From Corallium rubrum (taxonomy: Eukaryota; Cnidaria; Anthozoa; Scleralcyonacea; Coralliidae), in the NCBI GenBank assembly GCA_964035015.1, contig OZ036003.1, positions 4,803,754 through 4,867,753 on the forward strand: 64,000 nucleotides of DNA. The letters run 5' to 3'. A program made the position numbers and the translations under genes. How positions within the stretch are numbered: position 1 is the stretch's first letter; every line of letters starts with the position of its first letter. The notes below the pieces were generated by a model. That model ran no database searches and was not told the DNA's origin. It saw nothing but the letters and a program-made list of their open reading frames with translations. Shown here piece by piece: positions 44,378 through 54,500 of the stretch.

Positions 44378-45816
44378 GTAATGAAAAATGTACAATGAAT
44401 TGAAAAAGGTACGGTAACTATATATAATTATATAGTTTACTGTAATACATATAATATATAATGTAAATATTATTTATAAAATAACATTTTGAAAAACAGG
44501 GGGTTTCCTATTAATGAGTAAAATCGTCTGGCGTTAGCCAGAGTAAAATCGTCTTGTGTTAGCCAGAGTAAGTACTAAAGGCACTCTTGGGCATTAAAGG
44601 GTTAAATACTATAGCCATGTTTCTGTAACTTGATGGAAACATGGAACTTTCCCATCTTTTTTAGAAAAACAGACTTTCTGCCAAACGTTTTATTAATTAA
44701 GCTACCAAAAATGTCAACTAACGAGTTGTGTGGCAGTCTACAAAAAGAACAATGAGAACACTGAATGCTTTTCTTTACAGTTATTTAAGGAGAATTTACC
44801 TTTTTATCATTTAATAAACAAACTTTGTTACAATATTTTTCTTATTGCCTTCGGGTTATTTTATAAAACAAATATGAAACATTTTTTTTGTGTTCCCATA
44901 CGTTATAAAAGCACTGGTGAAACTTTGGGAGAACTTGAAATTGTGTGGAAACACTCGCCTGTGGGCTCATGTTCCCACTAAATTTCTCGTTCTCCCAAAC
45001 TTTCACTCGTGTTTCTATAACTCGATGGAAACATAGAAAATGTTTTCTATTTCTTAAATGTTGCATCCTTGCAAAGAAGTCGTTAAAATGCATTCAACCC
45101 TTCTGTAGGCGAGTTTCAGGGTGTCACACGCGCATCATTTAAAAAAAACACCTGGCAATTGCACTCAAAGTAAACATGCTGTTTAAAACAAACAAAGTAT
45201 AGATAAAGTTTGTGGATGTTTAACACTGTTATTCTGCCGTTATTGGCTCGCTAGCAAGTCTGTTTGCCATTGCTTACTTTGTGGGGAGCCTGCCAAGAGC
45301 CTGCCAATTCCTTTTCAAAATGATGCGCACGCAATATCCTGAAATTCACCCATTGAGCTTTTCTGTGACAGTTGCTGCCTGTCATGGGAGGGGTATGGAT
45401 ATTTTCTCGAAACTACGTACACCATATGTTATGGATCTGATAATACCTTTTGAGTTTTGAACATATTAACTAACTGTTAATGTCTGTTTGGGAATCAAAT
45501 GTAGTGCATGTACTGTTGATTATTGATATATCAGTATGGTATATCCCTTATGAAAATGTTCTATAGGATTCTATAGAATATTATTCTATTAGAAATTGGG
45601 ACTTCTATGGAATATTCTGTTGGATTTCAGAATATGCTTTAGAACATTAGGCAGGACTTTCATATATAGAATATGCTATAGAATATGACATTAATTCTAT
45701 AGAATAGGTCGCAATTTCTTATTGAATATTCCATAGAATATCCTAAAGAAAATTTTTGTATGGGGTAATTAATTATATCAGTGGGCTCATATGCAACTTT
45801 TTTTTCTTATAAGCAG
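44378..45816. other. Intron with MITE and satellite remnants
   Basis: It contains two inverse 25-bp satellite units (44515-44572), the MITE copy at 45106-45352, and repeated TTCTATAGAATATT palindromes at about 45560-45750. No gene apart from a possible missing exon. Confidence 0.55.
45106..45352. mobile_element. 247-bp MITE, copy 2
   Basis: This is the same family as 21802-22048, in opposite orientation, with termini TAGGCGAGTTTCAGGGTGT and CCTGAAATTCACCCA. No clean target duplication remains. Confidence 0.7.
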
Positions 45817-45938
45817 CTCCAGACGATAAGACAAACATCTCATTGGGCCTTCTCCCCTGCATTCTTCCCCCTGGAAGAAAGGGGAAGAAAAGGGCAAGTA
45901 TTGACGAGGCTTTGGCATCTTACATTGATGTTAAACCG
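45817..45938 (+). CDS. Element-encoded SAM-like protein, exon 10
   Basis: Acceptor CTTATAAGCAG, donor GTAAGA; phase 1 in, phase 0 out. It reads PDDKTNISLGLLPCILPPGR then KGKKRASIDEALASYIDVKP. A basic patch (GRKGKKR) may be a nuclear localisation signal. Confidence 0.65.
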
Positions 45939-46376
45939 GTAAGAAATTTCAAATACACATTTAATGTAGTATTCTGGTGTGACAAATATGTGGGAATGTG
46001 TTACTGAAGTGATCGAAGAATAAAATAATGGGTTTTTTATTTGGTACGCTATACTCACGAGCACTTTGCTGAGAAGAAGATGCAAAGAATTGCCAGTGAC
46101 AGTGTGACAATTGATTATGTTTGAAACCTGAGTAAACCTTATGTCCTCCAACTCACAATTGTAGCTATACAGTAGACTATTTAAGTAGCCAGTATTTGGA
46201 TAATTCAAACACCTGTTTGTGTCTGCCTGCATCAGGACGATCAAGTCATCCTGGTAAAGATGTTTATACAAATAACACATTTTTCAGTTCAGTATAATAC
46301 ACGTGGTTGGTGGGTTTTTAGAAAATTATAATACTTTGATAAATCTTAAAAAATGTTACATTTATTACCTTTCTAG

Positions 46377-46697
46377 ATTGGCACAAACATGCCGAAATAT
46401 TTAGAGGAGGTTACAAATACCCAACCGTACGTACTAATCTTGGGAACATTAGTAGAGCCATTACAGTGCTTCGTAATTGTAGAGAGGAAGGCCCTGGAGC
46501 AGACGTGTTTATTAAAGGCTATCGACGTCTGCTTTAAGATGTTTTACATATTGGATATAACTTACCCATGGCAGTGTCACACCACTTGGGAGTATTTCCA
46601 GAAAGTGGTGTTTGGATTGGAAGATGCTGGTGGTCGCCAAAAAACATCCCCATCTGTCATTGCAATGCGTACAGCATTGAAAGAATTCACAACATAA
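46377..46697 (+). CDS. Element-encoded SAM-like protein, exon 11 (C-terminus)
   Basis: The last exon runs from acceptor CTTTCTAG to TAA at 46695. It reads IGTNMPKYLEEVTNTQPYVL, then CFVIVERKALEQ, FKMFYILDITYPWQ and WEYFQKVVFGLED. The PYVL.LG......CFVI.E...... F...YVLD..YP........FF(Q) pattern is widespread at the C-terminus of the second EnSpm protein and related host proteins. It is helical, with no catalytic motif I can name. Confidence 0.75.
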   Translation: MGTNMPKYLEEVTNTQPYVLILGTLVEPLQCFVIVERKALEQTCLLKAIDVCFKMFYILDITYPWQCHTTWEYFQKVVFGLEDAGGRQKTSPSVIAMRTALKEFTT

Positions 46698-47849
46698 CTG
46701 TGTTTCAGGTTACTATCGCTTCTGAGACATAGTAAGGAGACTCAGACTTACCAAAAAAAACTGTCCGTGACGTCACCATTTTCCCCGCGAAGCAATGCTT
46801 AATGGTCTTGATTTGTGGTTATTACAAACTACTTATTCTTTCCACAACTAGCTCGATTTTTGACAATCTTCAGGATTTCCTCTCCAAATCGAGTAATTTT
46901 ACTAAAAAAAGCTTGACTTCTTGGACTTCTTGTCTAGACATCAAACGGCCGTATATGGCAACGCGTGTTTTAACAGTGGGAAATGTGCTGGAGAGTTTGA
47001 AATTTGGAGCATCAGGGTCGTGTCAGTGTTTGGAAAAAGGATTAGTAAACAGTTTATCATAAAAAACGATGATTAATTTTTAAAACTCTGGTCGTTAAAA
47101 AAGTGGGCGTGGCTCCAAGTTTTATCTCAGAATTTTACTGTTCATTGAGTTGTTCGTGACAGGACGTCAAGCTCCTTGTTATAGTAAACTCGCCCGATTT
47201 CGTGAAGGAATCTTGCAGTTTGTCGAAAATCGAACTGGTTCAAATCGAATTATTACGCCAAGTTTTATAGTTCATTTTTAAATTTTAATTGTTCCACTGA
47301 AATGTTACTAACGTATTGAAGTTACGGTCTATGACCTTCAATCTTGCCATATTAATATACAATTTTTAGAGGGAGATGGGAATTATCGCAATTTTTTAGG
47401 AAGAAAATTATTATTGTTGAAAGCTTGCATGATGACAAATTTAAGCGTTAAAAGTGGCGCGGCAGTATGTGTGATGCGAAACAGTATTAACAGTATTAAA
47501 TGTTTTTCTTGTTAACTGCATTCAGTTATGTTATTTGGTGCATTAATCATATGCCATGGAGTGAGATTCTTTGATAAATATCTCAATATATGTAGTAATT
47601 ACTACGTGTGACTCACAATTAATAAATGTTCGTTGGGCATCGTTAAACTTTTGCTTTGTTTATCTGTCGAGTAAGCTTGTATATATTAGATTGTGGATAT
47701 GAGTTAGTATATGTATGTACACTACATTAGCCGTGAATGATGGTCAAATCTTGACCAGTAAAAGGTGAGAAATTGATGATGGTCAAATCAGACATAGAAG
47801 CTACTTGATTCTATGGCCAGGAATGAGGTGACAAACCCTGTAACGTTTA
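46698..47849. other. Element 3' region without genes
   Basis: About 1.15 kb of AT-rich sequence downstream of the SAM-like gene. Nothing is recognised. Confidence 0.5.
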
Positions 47850-48284
47850 ACATAATAGTTGTCAAATTAACCAGAATATGGTGATATACCCCGTGATCTT
47901 TAACATAATAGTTGTCAAATTAACCAGGAATATGGTGACATACCCCGTGATTGTTACCACAATAGTTGTAAAATTAACCAGGAATGTAGTTACATACGCT
48001 ATGATCTTTACCACAATAGTAGTCAAATTAACCAGGAACATGGTGAAGTAATCACGAAATAACGAAACCAAATTAACCAGGACAGATTGGTATGTTTAAC
48101 CAGGAATTGGTTAAAAATAACCAGGAATATTTCACCATAATCTTAACCAGGATTGTGGTTGGAATAAATTCACCAGGATTTCCTGGTGAAAATAACCAGC
48201 ATAATGTAGGTGCAGTGGGCACATGGAGCCTGGTGAAATTTTCACCAGTTTCTGGTGAAATTTCACCAAATATTTTTTAGAGTG
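47850..48284. promoter_or_regulatory. Right subterminal repeats of the CACTA-type element
   Basis: Three to four copies of a unit of about 58 bp (ATAGTTGTCAAATTAACCAG then GAATATGGTGA) are followed by AACCAGGA-rich sequence and the terminal repeat. AACCAGG recurs about ten times. These are candidate transposase-binding sites. Confidence 0.6.
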
Positions 48285-48590
48285 TATATCTAACAGTACT
48301 ACTAGTTATTTGGATGTCCTATCAGAGGCTTCTGTTACTTTGTTGGATGTGCTATCTGACATTGCTGCTATATCTACGTGAAGGCGCTATCCAATACTGC
48401 TGCTATTTTGTTAGATGTGCTATCTACCATTGCTGCTATCTATGTGCATGTGCTTTCCCGGAGGTGCTTTCCAATACTTCTACTAATTTGTTCGATGTCA
48501 TGCCATCTAACAGTGCCGCGATCGATTTGGATAGGCTATCCAATGCTGCTGCTAGTTCGGATGCACTAGTTAACCAACATATCTCAATTG
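48285..48590. repeat. 33-bp satellite, segment 3
   Basis: Diverged copies of the 33-bp unit (TTGGATGTGCTATCT...) resume immediately after the CACTA-type element and fade out near the Gypsy LTR. Confidence 0.85.
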
Positions 48591-48969
48591 TTCATCCATC
48601 GAGATAGGAATTTCGGAGGTACTTGGAAGGGTGATACTTCGCATCACTTTGGGTGGTCAGCTCAAGATACCACCTGGTTGGATCTTAACAAGTACCACTT
48701 CTCGCTCCAGTCCAAGGCCCCCTCGGCCAACAGCTTGCACCTAACCAACCAAGCGGGTAAGTAAGGTGAACGAAGATGTTAAATAGGTCTAGTTTTTCAG
48801 AAGTCAGATCAGTGTCGAGATCGACACACGTGTAAATAATAGAAGTGTAAGAACGACGTGTAAATATTTGGGTTAAACTCGGAAAATAAAGTATAAGTTG
48901 GAGTCTACTTTGTCTTTGGTTTACGTTGGTAATATCTGGTATAAAGAACCTGAACGAACAAGAGTAACA
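48591..48969 (+). repeat. Candidate 5' LTR of the Gypsy element
   Basis: The right edge is set by AACA directly before the primer-binding site. AATAAA occurs at about 48885. The left edge is a guess because the matching 3' LTR lies beyond the window, so no direct comparison is possible. Confidence 0.5.
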
Positions 48970-48971
48970 TT

Positions 48972-48989
48972 TGGCGACCCCGCCAGGAT
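48972..48989 (+). promoter_or_regulatory. Primer-binding site
   Basis: TGGCGACCCCGCCAGGAT begins two bases after the LTR edge. TGG pairs with the CCA end of a tRNA. I do not assign the tRNA with certainty. Confidence 0.6.
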
Positions 48990-49203
48990 TTCCAGGTCAA
49001 CTAAGAATGGTTGTAGGTGTGCTACCAAGTTCCCAACCAAAGTTAAAGGACGAAAGACGACTTCATTCGAGGTGAGATCGTTTTAATTTGTTTATCATAT
49101 AGAAGACTTTATGACTGCGAGTTGCGGCAAAGAAGGCAACCTTGTTATTGATACAATTGAACTTTGATCCGTCATTTGAACTCTAACACATCAGATAAAC
49201 TGT

Positions 49204-50597
49204 ATGGCTATGGATGAGCTCGAAGCGTTGCAATTTGAGTTAGAATCCCTGCTCTATACGAAAGACGAGGCTGAATTAAAAGAATTCGCGGTTTCGATAA
49301 GCCTAGATGTTGAGCTCTCGGGGAAAAGCAAAATAGTTGCGACAAAGCTAATTCAAAAATCTATCGAAGAAAGGGTAAACGAAGATGGGGAACTGCCAGA
49401 AAAAGTTTCGTGGTTTCAAAAAGCCATCAGTTCTTTGAAACCGGCATCGCAGAAAAAAAGCGAAGCTGAACTTGCGCTCAGCGACTTAGAACAGCAAATA
49501 GAAGAGTTAAGACAAAAACAACAAGCGGAAATGGACAACATGCTGTCTAAACTAGCACAAGCGAAAGTACAAGACAAACAATCGGTAGGCGGCACTAAGG
49601 TCACAAACGCTGGTAAACCCGTAGAAAACCCTGAGGAAAAGCTTCCAACAAATGCATCATTCTTGCGTCGCGAGTTTAAAATTTCGGGCAGATTGGTGAG
49701 CCAGGTCAGACCAACAAACTCACTTTCGTTTCGCTTACACATCAGATCGATTCCGGTTTAAAGCGTCAATACAAGGAAAGCGAAATTGTCGACGCCGTGA
49801 TCCGCGCTATTTCTTTGCATAGTAGCCTACGTAGCTACGTGGAAACGTTAAACGATTTGTCCCTTCCTAAACTGAGGAAAATCGTTCGTGTGCATTATCG
49901 AGAGAAATCTGCGTCAGAACTGCATCAACAGCTGGCTACGATCTTTCAACACCCGAAGGAGACCGCACAACAGTTCCTTCTTCGCGCCCTTGACTCGCGT
50001 AACAAAGTAGGTTTTGCTAGCAAAGAGCCATGCGAAGTGTACTACGATGAACCTCTAATTCAGAAGACGTTCATGAAATCCTTTGAGACTGGTCTTCGAG
50101 ACGACATCCTCGCTGCAAATTTGCGATCGATACTTCGTTTATCCGAACTGACAGACGAAGATTTAATGAAGAATGTCAACGAGCTGGCGTCCCACCAGGC
50201 AGAGCGACAAAACAAGCTCGCAACAGAAAGAAGGCTTGCCAAAGTTAATTCGTGTGAAGCGGACGAGACGGAAACAAAGCCAAGAAAATCTGTCGATAGC
50301 AACCAACAAATATTGGCCGAAATCCGCGAAATAAGATCCGAAGTCGAAAGCCTAAAACAACAAGCCACTCGAAGCGACGATAAACCGAAAGATAATCGGA
50401 ACAACTCGTACAAAGATTGGGGACCGTCGAGGGCTGTGCGCTACCGGGGGAGGGGATGCCAAGCCTGCAAGAAACGAAATATCGGCGCAACCTGCAGGCA
50501 CTGTTATGCGTGCGGAGAGCATGATCATATCGCCTCAGAATGCGAGAAAAATGCGCCTCAAACCCAGAATCAGGGAAACGGGAGACGGCTACCCTAA
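49204..50597 (+). pseudogene. gag: Gypsy gag with CCHC knuckle, frameshifted
   Basis: Gag starts near ATG 49204 (MAMDELEALQFELESLLY), with a SAP-like acidic helical start and a coiled coil (residues about 95-125, Glu/Gln/Lys-rich). The frame shifts by one base near 49690. The capsid-like part (LRSYVETLNDLSLPKLRKIV, HPKETAQQFLLRALDSR) continues to 50597. It ends with CRHCYACGEHDHIASEC, a C..C....H....C nucleic-acid-binding knuckle. The shift looks like a one-base loss. Gag would package the RNA in cytoplasmic particles. It is not functional as it stands unless the shift is bypassed. Confidence 0.8.
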
Positions 50598-51004
50598 ATG
50601 TGGGACAGGGGATAGCCGAAGAAAAGAAAGTGTCCCATCAATGCAATGGCTGCAATCGAGTTTTAGAACAGAATCAGACATTTTGGCGCTGTATGTGTTG
50701 CAAACTTGTTAACTACTGTGGCAGGAAATGCCAGAGAAATCACTGGCCACAGCATAAAACATTATGTAATGCCATCAAACAGGAAATTCAAAATAGAAAA
50801 CAAATGACGCAAGATACAGACTCTGGTATTTTTGTCAGCCATCTCACACCAAAACAACACAAAAAGCTTGTCAGCCTGGTAGGCAGGAGGTGCTCGATTA
50901 AAGGAAAGCTTAACGGGGAAAAGACAGAGATTCTGTGGGACACTGGAGCTCAGGTATCCATTGTTTCAGCAAGCTTCATGAAGGAGAACTTTCCAAACGT
51001 TTGA
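50540..51004 (+). pseudogene. pol: Gypsy pol, N-terminal part: MYND finger and protease
   Basis: It overlaps the end of gag in another frame. Residues 35-76 form a MYND-type zinc finger: C35..C38, C51..C54, C60...C64, H68 and H72...C76, including YCGRKCQRNHW. The aspartic protease active site follows as ILWDTGAQVSIVS (D134-T-G-A). The frame ends at TGA 51002 because of a frameshift; the protease continues in the next frame. A MYND finger here is not standard for Gypsy and resembles host protein-interaction modules. Confidence 0.8.
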
Positions 51005-51905
51005 TTAGAGATACGAGCGAACTAGTGGATGGTGATCTTACTGTGACTGCAGCCAATGGTAGCAACATACCGTATAAAGGATGGGTAGAACTAGATTTAC
51101 AAATCGGAGATTCTGAACACACACTTTCGGTTCCCTTTTTAGTAGCAAACGAGGAAGTGGAACTTCCTTTAGTTGGCTTCAATGTTATTGAACATTTTAT
51201 TAAGGACAACAAACTTCAAGGCAGCGATATGGAAACTGCTTTCGTTGGTGTAAATGCTTGTGATGCGACAGCCCTTGTCGATTTTGTGAACAATGTCAAC
51301 CATGATGAATTGTGTCTTGTAAAGACATGCAAGAAAGATGTGCTTATACCTCGAGGCCAGTCTGTGAAAGTAAGCTGCAGGGTAAACACTGGTCCACTAG
51401 ATAAACGAACACCAGTTTTGTTTGAAGCTGATGAGAACAGTCAGTGGCCTTCTGGGATTCAAGTTGTTGACACATTATTGACGGTAAATGTGGGCAAATC
51501 TAGTAAAGTGGAAGTGGAGGTAAAAAATACGACCAACCATGACATTAAGTTAAAGAACAGAACAGTACTAGGCCGCCTACAACTTATTCAATCAGTTGTT
51601 CCTGTAGAGGTGAAATTAAAGACAGATGGATCTACCGGACAATCATCTCCACAACGAAACGAAGAAAACAACAGCGCGGCAACTCCCCAGAATAATCGCG
51701 AACCAATAAACTTGCCGAACAACTTGAAAGACGTGGATTTAGGTGACTTAAACAGCGAGCAAAGAGAAACTGCTGCGCAGCTGCTGATCGAACAGGCCGA
51801 TGCATTCGCCCAAGACGACGATGACATTGGTTGTATCTCTGATCTCCAAATGAACATCCAACTCAACGACACCACACTGACCTGTTCAGAAGAACTACGT
51901 CGCTG
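50998..51905 (+). pseudogene. pol: Gypsy pol: rest of protease and linker
   Basis: This continues the protease fold (VTAANGSNIPYKGWVELDL, LVGFNVIEHF) and a linker with VPRG-like IPRGQSVKVSCRV and a beta-rich segment. It ends before RT with DIGCISDLQMNIQLNDT. The next frameshift is near 51890-51905. Confidence 0.75.
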
Positions 51906-52640
51906 TTCCCCGACCATTGTATCCAGAAGTGAAAGCTTATGTTGAAGATTTATTGAATAAAAATTTTATTCGCAAATCGACATCATCCTACAGTTCGCCT
52001 GTGGTTTGCGTTAGAAAGAAAGATCAGAGCCTAAGGTTATGTGTGGATTATCGTGAGCTGAACAAAAGAACTCAAGTAGATCGTCATCCTATTCCTAGGA
52101 TCCTAGACAATCTTGGTGGCAATTCATGGTTTTCGGTACTTGACCAAGGGAAAGCCTACCATCAAGGGTTCCTCAGGGCCGAAAGCCAGCCTCTCACTGC
52201 GTTCATAACACCATGGGGGCTGTACGAGTGGGTGCGCATTCCTTTTGGACTTTGCAACGCACCAGCCTCTTTTCAGCGTTTCATGGAAATGTGCCTTGGG
52301 GATTTACGAGATGAAATATGCGTGCCATATCTGGATGACATTATCGTCTTCAGCACATCCTTCGATGAACACATTGTACACCTTCGAAAAGTCCTTCAGC
52401 GCCTGAAAGAACATGGTGTCAAGTTGAAACCAAAAAAGTGTACCATGTTCAAGCGAGAGGTTTTGTTCCTTGGACGAGTCGTTTCAGAAGAAGGATACAA
52501 GTTGGATCCGTCTACAATTACACCCGTACTTCGTCTGAAAGAAACTCCTCCCAAAACCATAAACGAGGTCCGGAAACTAATGGAATTTTTGAACTATTAT
52601 CGTCGATCGATATATCGAGAACTTTTCACGGATTGCCAAA
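51890..52640 (+). pseudogene. pol: Gypsy pol: reverse transcriptase
   Basis: It contains the RT palm and fingers: [61 protein letters not shown], and the catalytic YLDDIIVF (positions about 52328-52351). The frame is lost again near 52630, at the end of the connection to RNase H. Without the shifts the order would be normal for Ty3/Gypsy. Confidence 0.85.
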
Positions 52641-53682
52641 CCAATTTACGACCTGGTAAAGTTAGTGGACAAAGACGAAACGAACACCAATCCCAAGAGA
52701 AAACGACGCAGCCAGTCACCTCCAAACCAAGAAATTATTTGGACAGCAACTCACCAATCAGCTTTGGAGCAACTTATCGAATGTCTTGTAAGCGTCCCAG
52801 TGATGGCATACCCAGAACCCAATAGCCCTTATGTACTGCACACAGATGCATCCGAAAGCGGACTAGGTGCTGTGCTCTACCAACAACAAAACGATGTTTT
52901 GCGTATTATTGCTTATGGTTCTCGCACATTAACTCCAGCAGAGAAGAATTACCATCTTCATTCCGGCAAATTGGAATTTCTCGCTTTGAAGTGGGCAATT
53001 TGTGAACAATTTAGGGACTACCTCTACTATGCTCCAAGTTTTCTTGTGTTTACAGATAACAATCCATTGACCTATGTCTTGTCAACTGCCAAGCTGAACG
53101 GCACTGGACTCCGGTGGGTTGGAGAGCTAGCGGATTTCCACCTTACAATACGTTATCGACCAGGAAGAGCAAACGCTGACGCTGACACGTTATCCCGAAC
53201 TCCGAATGATATGGACGAGTACATGAGATCGTGTACGGAGGAAACCAGTCAAAACGAGTTACGAACAATCATTCAAACCGTGCAGCTTCAAGAACAGGGA
53301 AAGGTGAACTGGGTATCTTCGTTGACTAACGATCCAAGTATTCTCACTGCCGACGCATCACGCCCTCTAGAGAACAACAGACCAACACTCGAATTAAATG
53401 ACATTCGACAGACCCAAACCGAAGATAGTGTTATTGGTACAGCGTACTCGTTTATCAAAGCAAACAAACGACCCACCGCAAGTCAGCGAGCCCGCGAATC
53501 AGCCGACACACGCCTGCTTTTCCACGAATGGCAGAAACTATCAATCGACGCACATGGAATCTTACGAAGGAAAAGTGGTCCACGCAACCAAATAGTTCTT
53601 CCCAGAAAGTATCACCCTATGGTTCTGAAAGAGCTCCACAACAATATGGGTCATCTGGGATCTGATCGGGTTCTTTCGGGCC
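52640..53682 (+). pseudogene. pol: Gypsy pol: RNase H and start of integrase
   Basis: RNase H motifs YVLHTDASESGLGAVLYQ, HSGKLEFLALKWA and FTDNNPLTYV are followed by IRYRPGRANADADTLSR. The integrase zinc domain begins with HNNMGHLGSDRVL and is then interrupted by the LINE 3' tail. Confidence 0.85.
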
Positions 53683-53841
53683 CACGGTAATTGGCGATTG
53701 CTGTTGTGGTGTCCCTGCCATTTTTCTTTCTAGGGTAGTTTTGTAGGTTTTTTTTTTGTATTTGTAATGTACATTTTTTCTTTGGCGAATTTAATAAATT
53801 AAAAATAAATTAAAAATTAAATTAAAATTAAAAATTAAGAG
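53683..53841 (+). mobile_element. LINE 3'-end insertion inside the integrase gene
   Basis: About 160 bp (GTAATTGGCGATTGCTGTTG ... CTTTGGCGAATTTAATAAA, then an AAATTAAAATT-rich tail) matches the LINE 3' terminus at 8255-8360. It separates the two halves of the integrase zinc-binding domain. I see no clear target duplication. Confidence 0.7.
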
Positions 53842-54221
53842 ATCGATTTTATTGGCCGCGAATGCAAAGTGATGTGGAACATTACGTTAAGAACCTCTGT
53901 CACTGTATTAAACAGAAACCCCAAAGATTAAAAAACAGAGCTCCACTTCAACCAATCATTACCTCTTCACTATTCGAATTGGTATCAATAGATTTTGTTC
54001 ACCTAGAAAAGTCGAGTGGAGGATTCGAGTATATCCTAGTGATTGTTGATCACTTTACGCGATACGCTCAACCGTACCCTACCCGCAACAAGGCAGGAAG
54101 AACAGTGGCAGAGAAACTGTACAACGATTTCGTGCTACGTTTTGGATTTTCCGCCAAATTCCATCACGATCAGGGTGGCGAATTCGAGAACCAACTCCTC
54201 CTGAGACTTGAACAGCTATGC
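53842..54221 (+). pseudogene. pol: Gypsy pol: integrase core, first part
   Basis: It contains RDRFYWPRMQSDVEHYVKNL and CHC of the zinc domain, LVSIDFVHLEKSSGGF with the first catalytic Asp, and FHHDQGGEFENQLL with the second. The frame is then cut by the CACTA-like element at 54222. The third catalytic residue lies on the far side, at about 62430. Confidence 0.85.
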
Positions 54222-54500
54222 ACTGTAATTTTTAGGGAGTAAAAACTACTCTTACTTGGGTCAAAAATTACTCTTCCGAGTGGAGTAACCTAAATTGGAG
54301 CAAAAGTTGCCCCTGTTTGGGGGTAAAATAATAATAAAACTACTCTTGTGTGGAGTAAATATTACTCGTACGATCGAGTAACTCTAAATTGGAGTAAAAT
54401 TTACCCCTGTTAAAGGGGTAGTCAGGGTAAGACAGGGGTAATAAGTCTGGTGGAGTAAATATTACTCCGTAATATCAGATTAAAAATTACCCCTCTTCAC
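54222..54500. promoter_or_regulatory. Left subterminal repeats
   Basis: Repeated GGAGTAA, GGGGTAA and TTACTC(C) motifs (for example AAATTGGAGTAAAATTTACC) occur in both orientations and are candidate transposase-binding sites. Confidence 0.5.

Larger units (their letters stand above)
34902..48284 (+). mobile_element. EnSpm/CACTA-type DNA transposon, 13.4 kb, potentially autonomous
   Basis: The ends CACTCTAAAAAATAT(C/T)TGGTGAAA are inverted repeats, and both sides carry the 2-bp duplication TA (34900-34901, 48285-48286). CAC termini with a 2-3-bp duplication are typical of the CMC (CACTA/Mirage/Chapaev) group. The interior has a DDE transposase ORF and a second multi-exon gene. Subterminal zones are dense in AACCAGGA/TCCTGGTT, probably transposase-binding sites. 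It inserted into the 33-bp satellite. Confidence 0.88.

Noticed and set aside
44730-45142. 83-codon frames near the exon 9-10 gap of the SAM-like gene
   Set aside because: No acceptor and donor pair gives the needed phase, and part of the stretch belongs to a MITE.
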